A DNA stretch of 64,000 nt, taken from Nitrobacter sp051535215. Its GTDB lineage: Bacteria > Pseudomonadota > Alphaproteobacteria > Rhizobiales > Xanthobacteraceae. Within the stretch, counting starts at the first letter, position 1; every line of letters begins with the position of its first letter. Under the pieces are notes generated by a model, which did no database searches, had not been told where the DNA came from, and saw only the letters and a list, made by a program, of their open reading frames with translations. The stretch spans positions 1 through 64,000 of the forward strand of contig NZ_JBPPLY010000006.1 in NCBI RefSeq assembly GCF_051535215.1, given 5' to 3'. A program made the translations under genes and the position numbers. Shown one piece after another: positions 20,505 to 28,733 of this stretch.

Positions 20505-20740
20505 AGACGAAGCGCTGGATGTGATCTTTCAGAAGGAGGTAGTTAAGATACTGAAAATAAGATAATTTTATCTGATTTTCGACGTCTGTTTTTGAGCCGC
20601 GAGGCTGCGGAAATCCCGCGCCTTCGCTATGTTGTATCAAGGCCGGGACACGCTATTGTCGCTGCCGGGCCGATGAAGCGCCACCCCCGTGTGGCCGCGC
20701 GCTTCATGGCCGCAAGAGATCAAGGGCTTCCAGGACTTCC

Positions 20741-21802
20741 ATGCCGAAAAAGGTTCGAATCGCGCTTGACGCCATGGGAGGCGACATCGGCGCATCGGTG
20801 GTCATTCCGGGCGCCGCGATTTCCCTGAACCGTCATCCCGACACCGAGTTTCTGCTTTACGGCGACAGCGCCCTGATCGAAGCGCAACTCGCCGCCCACC
20901 CGGCGATGAAGGCGGTGTCGCGGGTGATCCACACCGACGTTGCCGTCAGCATGCACGACAAGCCAAGCCAGGCGCTGCGCCGCGGCCGCAAGACCTCGTC
21001 GATGTGGCTTGCGATCGACGCGGTGAAAAAAGGAGAAGCCGACGTCGCCGTGTCCGCCGGCAATACCGGCGCGCTGATGGCGATGGCGCGGTTCAACCTG
21101 CGGACGCTGCCCGGCATCGACCGGCCGGCGATCGCGGCGGTTTGGCCGACCATACGCGGCGATTCCGTGGTGCTCGATCTCGGCGCCACGATCGGCGGCG
21201 ACGCGCGGCATCTGATGGCGCTCGCGATCATGGGCAGCGCCATGGCGCGCGTTCTGTTCGATTTGAAGCGTCCGACGGTTGGCCTCCTCAACATCGGCGT
21301 CGAGGAGGTCAAGGGCGGGGAGGAAATCCGCGAGGCTGCGGAATTGCTGCGGGCGATGGATCTGCCGCAGCTCGAATTCATCGGCTTCGTCGAGGGAGAC
21401 GGTATCGGCAAGGGCGCTGCCGACGTCATCGTCACCGAGGGATTCAGCGGCAATATCGCGCTGAAAACGGCCGAGGGCACCGCGCGGCAACTCGCCGAAT
21501 ATCTGCGCAGCGAGATGTCGCGCAGCCTGTTGTCGCGGATCGGCTACCTGTTCGCGCGTGGCGCCTTCAAGGCGCTGCGGGGCAAGATGGACCCCCGCAA
21601 GTCCAATGGCGGCGTGTTCCTCGGACTTAACGGAATCGTGGTCAAGAGTCATGGCGGGACCGACGCCGAAGGCTTTGCCTACGCGGTCGATGTTGGCTAT
21701 GAGATGGTCCGCTACGATCTCCTGACCAAGATCAACCAAACGCTCAACCGTCACGGCCACACCCTTGTTTCGGCGTCGGCAGTGCAGGAGGCCATCTCTT
21801 GA
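20741..21802 (+). CDS. plsX: Phosphate acyltransferase PlsX
   Basis: 353 residues. PlsX makes acyl-phosphate from acyl-ACP for the PlsY step of phospholipid synthesis. RIALDAMGGDIGASVVIPGA is the invariant N-terminus; AGNTGALMAMA near 107-117 and EGFSGNIALKTAEGT near 232-246 are core motifs. The length matches the family. Its TGA overlaps the TTG start of fabH by 4 bases, coupling phospholipid and fatty-acid initiation enzymes. Confidence 0.97.
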   Translation: MPKKVRIALDAMGGDIGASVVIPGAAISLNRHPDTEFLLYGDSALIEAQLAAHPAMKAVSRVIHTDVAVSMHDKPSQALRRGRKTSSMWLAIDAVKKGEADVAVSAGNTGALMAMARFNLRTLPGIDRPAIAAVWPTIRGDSVVLDLGATIGGDARHLMALAIMGSAMARVLFDLKRPTVGLLNIGVEEVKGGEEIREAAELLRAMDLPQLEFIGFVEGDGIGKGAADVIVTEGFSGNIALKTAEGTARQLAEYLRSEMSRSLLSRIGYLFARGAFKALRGKMDPRKSNGGVFLGLNGIVVKSHGGTDAEGFAYAVDVGYEMVRYDLLTKINQTLNRHGHTLVSASAVQEAIS

Positions 21803-22776
21803 CTGCGATACGTTCGGTCGTGCTCGGCTGCGGTTCCTATCTGCCGCAAAGGGTGCTGACCAATGCCGAGCTGGCCACCAAGGTCGACACCTCGGACGAG
21901 TGGATCGTCCAGCGCACCGGCATTCGCGAGCGCCACATTGCCGCGGAGGGGGAGTTCACCTCGCATCTCGCGATCCGCGCGGCCCAGGCGGCGCTCGCTA
22001 ACGCCGGAATCGATGCGCAGTCGATCGACCTGATCGTGCTGGCGACCTCGACCCCGGACTATACGTTTCCGGCCACGGCGGTCGCGGTTCAGAGCGGGCT
22101 CGGCATCCATCATGGCGCGGCATTCGACCTCCAGGCGGTCTGCTCGGGGTTCGTGTTCGCGCTGGCCACCGCCGACAATTTCCTGCGGGCGGGGGCGTTC
22201 AAGCGCGCGCTGGTGATCGGCGCGGAAACCTTCTCGCGCATTCTGGACTGGACCGATCGCGGAACCTGCGTTCTGTTCGGCGACGGCGCTGGCGCGGTGG
22301 TGCTAGAAGCTCAGGAGCAGCCGGGAAAACCCTCTGATCGTGGCATTCTGACAACACATCTGCGTTCCGATGGCCGTCACAGATCAAAACTTTTTGTCGA
22401 CGGCGGACCGTCCTCGACCCGGACCGTGGGACATCTGCGGATGGAAGGCCGCGAGGTGTTCAAGCACGCCGTCGGCATGATCACCGACGTCATCGTCGAT
22501 GCGTTCAATGCCTCCGGCCTATCCGCGGACGACATCGACTGGTTTGTTCCGCATCAGGCCAACAAGCGAATCATCGACGCATCGGCCCACAAACTGCATA
22601 TTGCGCCGGAGAAAGTCGTGTTGACGGTCGATCGCCACGGCAATACATCGGCTGCATCGATTCCCTTGGCGTTGTCGGTCGCCGTCGCGGATGGGCGCAT
22701 CAAAAGAGGCGATCTGGTGTTGCTGGAAGCGATGGGCGGAGGGTTCACCTGGGGCTCCGCCCTTCTGCGATGGTAA
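21799..22776 (+). CDS. fabH: 3-oxoacyl-[ACP] synthase III (FabH)
   Basis: 325 residues. FabH condenses acetyl-CoA with malonyl-ACP to start fatty-acid synthesis. The catalytic triad is visible: Cys115 in LQAVCSGFVF, His252 in VPHQANKRI, Asn282 in HGNTSAASIP. The start is TTG at 21799 inside a TTGA overlap with plsX; AGGAGG lies 8-13 bases upstream and the protein begins exactly at the family start TAIRSVVLGCGSYLP. Confidence 0.97.
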   Translation: MTAIRSVVLGCGSYLPQRVLTNAELATKVDTSDEWIVQRTGIRERHIAAEGEFTSHLAIRAAQAALANAGIDAQSIDLIVLATSTPDYTFPATAVAVQSGLGIHHGAAFDLQAVCSGFVFALATADNFLRAGAFKRALVIGAETFSRILDWTDRGTCVLFGDGAGAVVLEAQEQPGKPSDRGILTTHLRSDGRHRSKLFVDGGPSSTRTVGHLRMEGREVFKHAVGMITDVIVDAFNASGLSADDIDWFVPHQANKRIIDASAHKLHIAPEKVVLTVDRHGNTSAASIPLALSVAVADGRIKRGDLVLLEAMGGGFTWGSALLRW

Positions 22777-22840
22777 GACTTGAATCAAAATATCCAGCGT
22801 AACTGCCGTCATCTATCGTGCGAAAGCATGATGTGATAGG

Positions 22841-22869
22841 TTGACCGTGCGTCGTTAAACTCTTAATTT
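22841..22869 (+). promoter_or_regulatory. Possible promoter of ihfA
   Basis: TTGACC at 22841-22846 and a poor -10, TAATTT, at 22864-22869, 17 bases apart, in the 130-base gap between fabH and ihfA. The -10 matches weakly, so this is only a candidate. Confidence 0.35.
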
Positions 22870-22906
22870 CAGTTACGAATTGTTCGCCGGGAGCTTGGGG
22901 CAGGCG

Positions 22907-23239
22907 ATGACCGAAACCGGAAAAACAGTCACGCGCGTTGATCTCTGCGAAGCCGTCTACAAAAAGGTGGGGTTGTCGCGGACCGAGTCGTCCGCGTTCG
23001 TAGAACTCGTGCTCAAGGAAATCACCGATTGCCTGGAGAAGGGCGAAACGGTGAAGTTGTCGTCGTTCGGGTCGTTCATGGTACGCAAGAAAGGCCAGCG
23101 TATCGGCCGCAATCCGAAGACGGGCACCGAGGTGCCGATCTCTCCGCGTCGCGTGATGGTGTTCAAGCCGTCTGCGATTTTGAAGCAGCGGATCAACGGC
23201 AGCAATGCCGGAAACGGCGCCGAAACCAAGGCCGAGTAA
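22907..23239 (+). CDS. ihfA: Integration host factor subunit alpha
   Basis: 110 residues of the HU/IHF family. TVTRVDLCEAVYKKVGLSRT leads the helical body, KLSSFGSFMVRKKGQRIGRN is the beta-ribbon start, and NPKTGTEVPISPRRVMVFKP is the DNA-bending arm tip. Position before a MerR gene is typical for IhfA in Rhizobiales. IHF bends DNA at replication, transcription and phage-type recombination sites. The ATG at 22907 has a GGGGCAGG ahead and fits the family N-terminus. Confidence 0.95.
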   Translation: MTETGKTVTRVDLCEAVYKKVGLSRTESSAFVELVLKEITDCLEKGETVKLSSFGSFMVRKKGQRIGRNPKTGTEVPISPRRVMVFKPSAILKQRINGSNAGNGAETKAE

Positions 23240-23308
23240 GCCGAGTAACCGCAAATGGCTGGCTGACAGGTTCGGCATTCGGAACCCGATTGGCAGAGGA
23301 GCGAGCAC

Positions 23309-23905
23309 TTGGACAAGGCACCCGATGCCTTCCGCACCATCAGCGAGGTTGCCGCCGACCTCGATGTTCCCCAGCATGTCCTGCGCTTCTGGGAAACCCG
23401 GTTTGCGCAGATCAAGCCGATGAAGCGAAGCGGCGGCCGCCGCTACTATCGCCCGGACGACGTCGATCTGCTGCGCGGCATCCGCCACCTGCTTTACAGC
23501 GAGGGGTATACGATCCGCGGCGTACAGCGGATCCTGAAGGAGCACGGCGTCAAATCGGTGCAGGGCCTGACCGAGGGATCGTCCGCCGCCGCCTTCGGCG
23601 CCATCGAGGACGACATCCGCAACACGCTCGGCGAGATTGATGACGACGAACTGCCCGACTACGAGGCCGACGACGAGGACGCAGAAGGGGACGGCGACAT
23701 CGCCGACAGCGCCGCGCCCCGAGCGCGGGATGCGGGTGAGCACAAGCCGCTGAGGCACAATCTCGACGAGGTGTTGTGGTCCGGTCCCGACAGCGCGGCA
23801 ATTCCGGGCGTGAATGCAGCCGTCGATCTTGCACGACTGAAGGATGCGTTGGCCGAACTGGTCGCCTGCAGGCGGCTGCTGGACGACGCACTCGGCAACG
23901 GCTGA
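23309..23905 (+). CDS. MerR-family transcriptional regulator
   Basis: 198 residues. The N-terminal winged-helix domain covers about 8-75: FRTISEVAADLDVPQHVLRF, then WETRF and RRYYRPDDVDLLRGIRHLLY. The second half is acidic and low complexity (EADDEDAEGDGD), ending in a short helical piece. No cysteine effector site is present. The start is TTG at 23309, supported by AGAGGAG with 7-base spacing and by the family N-terminus. The effector and targets are unknown. Confidence 0.9.
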   Translation: MDKAPDAFRTISEVAADLDVPQHVLRFWETRFAQIKPMKRSGGRRYYRPDDVDLLRGIRHLLYSEGYTIRGVQRILKEHGVKSVQGLTEGSSAAAFGAIEDDIRNTLGEIDDDELPDYEADDEDAEGDGDIADSAAPRARDAGEHKPLRHNLDEVLWSGPDSAAIPGVNAAVDLARLKDALAELVACRRLLDDALGNG

Positions 23906-24039
23906 CGGTTTCCGGCACCCTCGTTATGGCGTCGCTCAGGCGGACGCCTCGCTTCTTGCGCCGTCCCAGGAACGCGGCTAGAGCTACCTTCGGCCTTGAT
24001 GAAACCAGGGCCGGGGTTTCGTCTCATTTGGCGTATTTT

Positions 24040-24078
24040 CTTCACGCGAACCGGTACCGCTTCGCTTGAAAACGCTAT
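24040..24078 (+). repeat. Dispersed AACCGGT-core intergenic repeat, copy D
   Basis: CTTCACGCGAACCGGTACCG followed by CTTCGCTTGAAAACGCTAT, just upstream of tRNA-Pro. It matches copies at 9465 and 50588. A consensus-like TATAAT at 24076-24081 overlaps its end and may be the -10 box of the tRNA gene; no good -35 was found at the right distance. Confidence 0.6.
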
Positions 24079-24101
24079 AATGGAACGGAGCCGTCACGGC
24101 A

Positions 24102-24179
24102 CGGAGCGTAGCGCAGCCCGGTTAGCGCACTAGTCTGGGAGACTAGGGGTCGGAGGTTCAAATCCTCTCGCTCCGACCA
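24102..24179 (+). tRNA. tRNA-Pro (anticodon GGG)
   Basis: Full cloverleaf: acceptor CGGAGCG (24102-24108) pairs with CGCTCCG (24169-24175). The anticodon stem CTAGT/ACTAG encloses loop CTGGGAG with anticodon GGG. The T-arm GGAGG TTCAAAT CCTCT follows, and CCA is encoded. The gene is intact because the integrated element rebuilt its 3' part. Confidence 0.97.
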
Positions 24180-24181
24180 AT
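24130..24181 (+). repeat. attL: 52-bp direct repeat in tRNA-Pro
   Basis: The 52 bases from the anticodon stem through the CCA end plus two bases (AT) are repeated exactly at 49877-49928. The match breaks on both sides (A versus T before it, A versus C after it). tRNA 3' halves are the classic integration sites of tyrosine recombinases. Confidence 0.95.
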
Positions 24182-24273
24182 AAAATCAATAACTTAGATA
24201 GAATTTTCACCGCCGCAGCTAGATGTTTTCCGCATCGGGGTGTGGTCTGGGGTGTAGGCATTCGCCTGTTACC

Positions 24274-24331
24274 GTCCGTTGTTATCCGTTGCGACTCTTT
24301 CGCCATCCGTTGGCGTCCGTTGTCATCCGTT
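24274..24331 (+). promoter_or_regulatory. Left array of (A/G)TCCGTT repeats, probable integrase arm sites
   Basis: Five copies of RTCCGTT start at 24274, 24284, 24305, 24315 and 24325, i.e. spaced 10, 21, 10 and 10 bases, on one DNA face. The same heptamer occurs near attR (49822-49861). Position inside both ends, and helical phasing, point to arm-type sites for the integrase. The 340 bases between attL and the first gene hold no other coding sequence. Confidence 0.65.
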
Positions 24332-24467
24332 ACGGGCGAAGGCGCTGACGATCGTCGCTCGCAGAGGAATCATGCACGCGAGATTCGTGCGGGGGGAATT
24401 GGTTGCTGGAATGACTTTTTTGAAGGGACAACCCAGCGCGAGCGTTGTGTGGGGCCTCTACGCTGGG

Positions 24468-24520
24468 GCTTATTGTCCGTTGGAGCGGCTAGGTTGACGT
24501 TTCTATGCGGGACAATAAGC
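24468..24520. promoter_or_regulatory. Perfect 11-bp inverted repeat before the AbiU2-like gene
   Basis: GCTTATTGTCC at 24468-24478 and its exact complement GGACAATAAGC at 24510-24520 enclose 31 bases that include TTGACG at 24494-24499. A second nested pair, CCCAGCG (24432) and CGCTGGG (24461), lies to the left. This could be an operator pair or an mRNA hairpin controlling the next gene, whose start is 8 bases away. Confidence 0.5.
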
Positions 24521-24527
24521 GGTGATT

Positions 24528-25187
24528 ATGCAGGACCAGGCGGGAGTGCTCGGGGCGGAAGCTCTTTCGGGAAAGGTCGACGAGGTTCATCTGGCGGTTT
24601 TGAATCTCGCGGCGACCTATGGCGTCTTCCACGGTATGAATGACGCCATTGGCCAAGAGAGGATGGCCTCTGGCAAACCGTCCCATGCCATCAGAGTGAT
24701 CCAATACGATTTAATCCACGTGTTGGTGATTCGAGTTTGTGCGCTGTGCGACGAGGGGGCGCGGGCCAAGCCAGACGATGCTTCCATAGCAGTTCTGATG
24801 AAAGCGCTCGATAATCAGGAGCTAAAGGGCCGGCTGACCGAAAAAGATCGCCGATGGCGTCGTGCAATGCTTTCTCGGCCACCATCTCACGCGGACGCTC
24901 GATCGAGCATCGAGATACTGATGGAGCGCTGGGAACAACTACAGGCGGAGGATGACTCCATGCGGAGAGTTCGTCACCTGCGAAACAAAAAACTTGGTCA
25001 TGTCACGGATGGATTCGAAAAAGAAAACAGCGCTGTGTTGCAAGAACTCTGGACGTTAATAGAGCGCATGTTCGATGTGGCTGAAAGCATCCGGTTGGTG
25101 TTTGCTAGCGACGAGTATCTATATCGAGATGTTGTTAATGGACACAAAGCGGACGGGCGAGCGCTGATCGAAGCTCTTCGCGGTTGA
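24528..25187 (+). CDS. AbiU2/HEPN-like protein, candidate defence factor
   Basis: 219 residues, mostly helical, no membrane segment. Near residues 150-165 it reads RHLRNKKLGHV, an R-x(4-6)-H pattern typical of HEPN-fold RNases, and the overall layout resembles the AbiU2 family. AbiU is an abortive infection system of Lactococcus. The AT-richer codon use differs from the core genes. An in-frame GTG lies 6 bases upstream at 24522. It is the first gene inside attL, a usual place for cargo. The family call is from memory of the motif and layout, so it is moderate. Confidence 0.55.
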   Translation: MQDQAGVLGAEALSGKVDEVHLAVLNLAATYGVFHGMNDAIGQERMASGKPSHAIRVIQYDLIHVLVIRVCALCDEGARAKPDDASIAVLMKALDNQELKGRLTEKDRRWRRAMLSRPPSHADARSSIEILMERWEQLQAEDDSMRRVRHLRNKKLGHVTDGFEKENSAVLQELWTLIERMFDVAESIRLVFASDEYLYRDVVNGHKADGRALIEALRG

Positions 25188-25281
25188 TATCGCGAGTGAG
25201 ATGAAAGCCGTGATCGAAGGTATCTCACGTATCGCGAGCCGTTGTTAGTTCAATCTCGCGCGGGTCGGGCCTGGGGGCATA

Positions 25282-25917
25282 ATGGCACTTGAGAAGGACG
25301 ACGTATTTTATAACCGCGTCGGGGGCGACAGGATCGCGAGCCGGCAGATCGATGAACTCATCGGGATTGCCCGTGGGTTGGTTGCCGACAATACTATCAA
25401 TCATTCAGAGGTCGAGTTCCTGAGAGATTGGCTATCGTCCAATCTTCATATCAGCGACCAACCCGTCATCAGGACACTTTATCAACGCGTCGCCAGCATG
25501 CTCGCCGATGGGGTTATCGACGATGATGAGAAAATGGAGTTACTCGATACTCTAAACGCATTCTCAAATCGCGATGCCGGGACCGGTGAAATGCTGAAAT
25601 CCACCTCGTTGCCGCTAGACGCGCCCCCACCAGTGCTCAGATTTAGAGGCATACGGTATTGTTTCACTGGAACGTTTAGTTTTGGGCAGCGAAAGGCTTG
25701 CGAAGCGGCCGTTACCGTCTTGGGCGCGACTACGGGAGCGTTGACGCAAAAGACAAATGTGCTGGTAGTCGGTGTGTATGCGACGGAATCTTGGAAACAC
25801 TCTTCTTTCGGAAACAAGATCATAATGGCGTGCGAGTGGAGAGAGCGAGGAATCCCGATCTCAATTGTTTCGGAGCCGCATTGGACAACGAGCCTGACCG
25901 CCACTTCTGATGCTTGA
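25282..25917 (+). CDS. BRCT-domain protein with TerB-like helical N-terminus
   Basis: 211 residues. The C-terminal BRCT domain (about 118-205) reads GIRYCFTGTFSFGQRKACEA, then GATTGALTQKTNVLVVG, close to the BRCT of NAD-dependent DNA ligases and of exonuclease-like proteins. The N-terminal helical region (about 10-95) with ADNTINHSEVEFLRDWLSSN and LADGVIDDDEKMELLDTL looks like an acidic TerB/EF-type helical pair. BRCT domains bind phosphopeptides or DNA ends. No catalytic domain is present, so it is probably an adaptor. Its role in the element is unknown. Confidence 0.7.
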   Translation: MALEKDDVFYNRVGGDRIASRQIDELIGIARGLVADNTINHSEVEFLRDWLSSNLHISDQPVIRTLYQRVASMLADGVIDDDEKMELLDTLNAFSNRDAGTGEMLKSTSLPLDAPPPVLRFRGIRYCFTGTFSFGQRKACEAAVTVLGATTGALTQKTNVLVVGVYATESWKHSSFGNKIIMACEWRERGIPISIVSEPHWTTSLTATSDA

Positions 25918-26426
25918 ATCGAAACTTGGACTCATGGCGAACCCGGGCGACTATAGGGACTGCCGATCCTTTGGTGGGCCGTCAGATCAGCAGTCCCGTG
26001 CCGGTGGAGGTTTATCCCCGGCACCATTCCGTCTCGCAATCAAGCCGACAGTCCCTTGCCATGATGTTCGGAGGGGGTGAGTTTCACCCTAGGGGATCGA
26101 CGCTGGACTCGTTGGTCTTTAGAGTTTTTCTCAACGGACCGACTGAAAGAATCGCAAGCGGCTCTCCGTTGAAACTTGTTGCCCGTCAGAAAGCCGGCGC
26201 TGGCGCTTCTGCATAGGGCAGCCCGAACCGGGTTAATTTCGGGTGCGGGGGGAAATGCCTGAACTCGTTCAATTGAAAAATTCTTTCAAAAGCTATGGTT
26301 TTAGCGACAAACTAGGCGACTCAATTCAGAAGTGGTGCTCAGCGAGCATGTCGCAAGAAATTGAGTTCAGTGCACCCTGCTTTCGCGGCATTATCAAGTC
26401 GTTTTACTTTTTTATGGAGAGCAAAA
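25918..26426. other. 509-bp gap between BRCT and CHAP-like genes
   Basis: No coding frame that I can support. It includes a short hairpin GGGTGAGTTTCACCC near 26077-26091, without a T-run. The right part is AT-rich and probably carries the promoter of the next gene; no clear -35/-10 pair was found. Confidence 0.4.
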
Positions 26427-27176
26427 ATGTTTAGTAGGCGGAAGATTGTTCAAGGAATTGCAGTAACGTCACTGGTATCGCCGGTGCGAACAAGCCTTGC
26501 CTATGCAACCAGCAACGAAGAGGAGTTGCTTACTCCATTGGAAAGTCCTTTGATCAGTGATCTAACGAAGATGCATCCATTTGGGTCGCACCCGGCATCG
26601 CGTGAGGAAATTGCAAGAGCAGACGAGATCATTGCTAACACCCCTACCGGTCCACGTCCGATCGACATTGCTCAATCCTTTGTAACCAGATTTTACGCCA
26701 GCGATCCGCATGCGATTTCACAGTGGCCGAAATCACAGTCGTGGAATCCACTCATTGCCCGGTTTTTCGAAGCAACAACCCTCCACGCCAAACAGGACAC
26801 TGTTGCTTGGTGCGCAGCATTTGTGAACTGGTGTTTAGAACGGGCAAAGCGACCGGCGACGAAGAGTAGCGCCTCCCAAAGCTTTGCAACGACAGAACTG
26901 TTTTCGGTGACCGATAGTCCTGTTGAGGGGGATATAGCAGTCTTCACCTGCTACAAGGAGGGCACGAACTTATCTTATGACGTCGGTCATGTGACCTTCT
27001 TCAAGGACAATGTTGATAGCAACCATATTGCCGTCATAGGGGGCAATCAGGGTGGAAAGACTCCAAGCATTATTTGCGAGAAGCAATATCCAAAAGAATT
27101 TCCGAGCTCGCGAATCGTTGGTGGAAAACGAGTCCCTGTCGAATACCGACTTAATCGTTTCCTTCATGTAATTTGA
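26427..27176 (+). CDS. Exported CHAP/NlpC-type cysteine hydrolase (TIGR02594-like)
   Basis: 249 residues. The N-terminus MFSRRKIVQGIAVTSL has a twin-arginine-like pattern followed by a hydrophobic stretch, predicting export. The core TVAWCAAFVNWCLERAKRP puts the likely catalytic Cys at residue 129, and the matching His is H188 in YDVGHVTFF. GGNQGG near 207-212 fits the family's last strand. Such enzymes cut peptidoglycan cross-links or amide bonds. The ATG at 26427 has GGAGA 7-11 bases upstream. It is 16 bases from the trypsin-like protease gene, so the two are probably cotranscribed. Confidence 0.75.
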   Translation: MFSRRKIVQGIAVTSLVSPVRTSLAYATSNEEELLTPLESPLISDLTKMHPFGSHPASREEIARADEIIANTPTGPRPIDIAQSFVTRFYASDPHAISQWPKSQSWNPLIARFFEATTLHAKQDTVAWCAAFVNWCLERAKRPATKSSASQSFATTELFSVTDSPVEGDIAVFTCYKEGTNLSYDVGHVTFFKDNVDSNHIAVIGGNQGGKTPSIICEKQYPKEFPSSRIVGGKRVPVEYRLNRFLHVI

Positions 27177-27192
27177 GCCTTGGGTCTACAAC

Positions 27193-28179
27193 ATGAACAG
27201 GTTCGCATCTATTGTGCTGTGCATAGCCATAGCGGGCATCTCAACTGCTGTAGCGAAGTCTCCAGCAGAGATTGCCAATAACAATGCCAGGGCGATTGTC
27301 TTCGTCAAGAAGATCAATGAGCACGGTGAGGTTATGTCTGGTACCGGCCTAATAATTTCTCACGATGGATATGTTCTCACGGCAAGTCATTTGGCACCAA
27401 GTCAGCCAGATGAAAAACTAGTGGCTACGGTAGGACAGCGTGAAGGACCAGCTTATCCATTAGAGTTTCGAGATAAGGACTCACAAAGAGACCTTGCATT
27501 ATTCCAATTGCCTCAATCTTCAAGCTGTCGTTCCTCATTGATTCTTAGCAACGATCCATTGGACGATTCTCAGCATTTGGTAGCGGTAGGTTTTCCTGCG
27601 GACCGTGGCCTTTCACGTGCAACGGTAGCAATTACAAATACGCATACACCACTTGGATTTTATGCTTCTGACGGACAACTAGAAGAGGGATACAGCGGCG
27701 CACCTGTGTTCAACGAGGATGGCAAGGTTATCGGAATTGTCCAAGGGGGCACAGTTAGTGGAGCCAGAAGCAATGACATTGTTCCCATAGCTTCCGCAAT
27801 AGCAATGGCCAAAAAGCTTGGAGTACGAGCAGCGGTTGGCGAGGCCGTGCCCTACGACGATAGCTGTTATGCAAGTTGTCGAGCGCCTGCGCACGGTATT
27901 GAGAAGTGGGGCCACGAAGAAGCGTGGTCGGCTAACACAGGGAAGGTGAATGGAGGGTACAATCAAACGTTAGCGTGCAATGGTTTGATTGCCGGAAAAC
28001 TGGCTACGCAACCTCCTGGTTCTAGAATCGATCTTGATCTCGGAAAGGCTGGTATGTGGGAGTCATCTGACAAAGATTTTTTTGGCCATGTGACATATGT
28101 ATATTATTGCAAGGGCACCCTTAGATCATCGCCGGTTTACAAGGAAAGACGTTCACCTGCCTGCCAGCTGTGGGAATAG
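27193..28179 (+). CDS. Exported trypsin-like serine protease with Cys-containing C-terminal domain
   Basis: 328 residues. Signal peptide about 1-21 (VLCIAIAGISTAVA). Trypsin/HtrA-like triad: His66 in LTASHLAP, Asp100 in SQRDLALF, Ser168 in EEGYSGAPVF. No PDZ domain follows; instead there is a roughly 110-residue C-terminal region with cysteines (DDSCYASCRAP, NQTLACNG, YYCKG, PACQLW), probably disulfide bonded in the periplasm. AT-rich codon use unlike the core. Paired with the CHAP-like hydrolase upstream. Substrate unknown. Confidence 0.8.
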   Translation: MNRFASIVLCIAIAGISTAVAKSPAEIANNNARAIVFVKKINEHGEVMSGTGLIISHDGYVLTASHLAPSQPDEKLVATVGQREGPAYPLEFRDKDSQRDLALFQLPQSSSCRSSLILSNDPLDDSQHLVAVGFPADRGLSRATVAITNTHTPLGFYASDGQLEEGYSGAPVFNEDGKVIGIVQGGTVSGARSNDIVPIASAIAMAKKLGVRAAVGEAVPYDDSCYASCRAPAHGIEKWGHEEAWSANTGKVNGGYNQTLACNGLIAGKLATQPPGSRIDLDLGKAGMWESSDKDFFGHVTYVYYCKGTLRSSPVYKERRSPACQLWE

Positions 28180-28211
28180 AGAGCAACAGCCTTATCGTTG
28201 GTTTTTCACGT

Positions 28212-28460
28212 CTACTCCGCCAGCGCGATACGCTCATCAAGTTCGTTCGCGGCTTTCGCACCACAACGATATTGCAGGCCATCGTCGCCACGGCAGAGTT
28301 GATCGGACTCAGGTGCGTCGATCCCCGACAGACGAATGCCCTGCCCATGGATTACGATCGTGTCACCGTCGACGACGGACGCTTGGCCGACGATTGTTTC
28401 CGCGAATGCAGGTGACGCAAAACAGATTGCGAACGCGATAACGCATAGCTTACTTAGCAT
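28212..28460 (-). pseudogene. Truncated exported SNase-like nuclease
   Basis: 82 residues: signal peptide MLSKLCVIAFAICFASPAFA, then the thermonuclease start VVDGDTIVIHGQGIRLSGID and APESDQLC. Family members run about 150-170 residues and carry further catalytic residues after this point. Here the frame stops right after NELDERIALAE, and no continuation is readable downstream in any frame. It has therefore lost the C-terminal half and is probably inactive. Its start overlaps the end of the next upstream gene by 11 bases. Confidence 0.65.
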
Positions 28461-28719
28461 GGCCCATGGTTTTCCACTTGCCATCACGGATCGCCAGCAT
28501 GACTTGAGCCTGCGGCGAGAGAATTGGATTTTGCTTGCTCGCTGCCAACGCTTCGACTTCGGCCCAATCGATTAGAACGGTGCCGTCGTCCTTCACTTCA
28601 TAGAGTGTGGTATCGTTTAGAGATTGCGTGACTTTGACAGTCTTGATGGCTTTCGGCTCTTGGGCAGAGACGGCGGTTGCAAACATGACAAGCCAAATTA
28701 GCGCAATACTACGAGGCAT
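28450..28719 (-). CDS. Small exported protein of unknown function
   Basis: 89 residues. Signal peptide MPRSIALIWLVMFATAVSAQ, then a short mature part containing DGTVLIDWAEVEALAASKQN. An upstream in-frame start would add six residues. It sits between the DUF2971 gene and the truncated nuclease, all on the minus strand with overlaps or short gaps, so one transcript is likely. I do not recognise a family. Confidence 0.55.
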   Translation of the reverse strand: MPRSIALIWLVMFATAVSAQEPKAIKTVKVTQSLNDTTLYEVKDDGTVLIDWAEVEALAASKQNPILSPQAQVMLAIRDGKWKTMGHAK

Positions 28720-28733
28720 AAAAGGAACCTTGC

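Noticed and set aside
24274..24331. Possible CRISPR-like short repeat array
   Set aside because: Repeat units are only 7 bases with 3-base gaps and no spacers of about 30 bases; no cas genes in the window.
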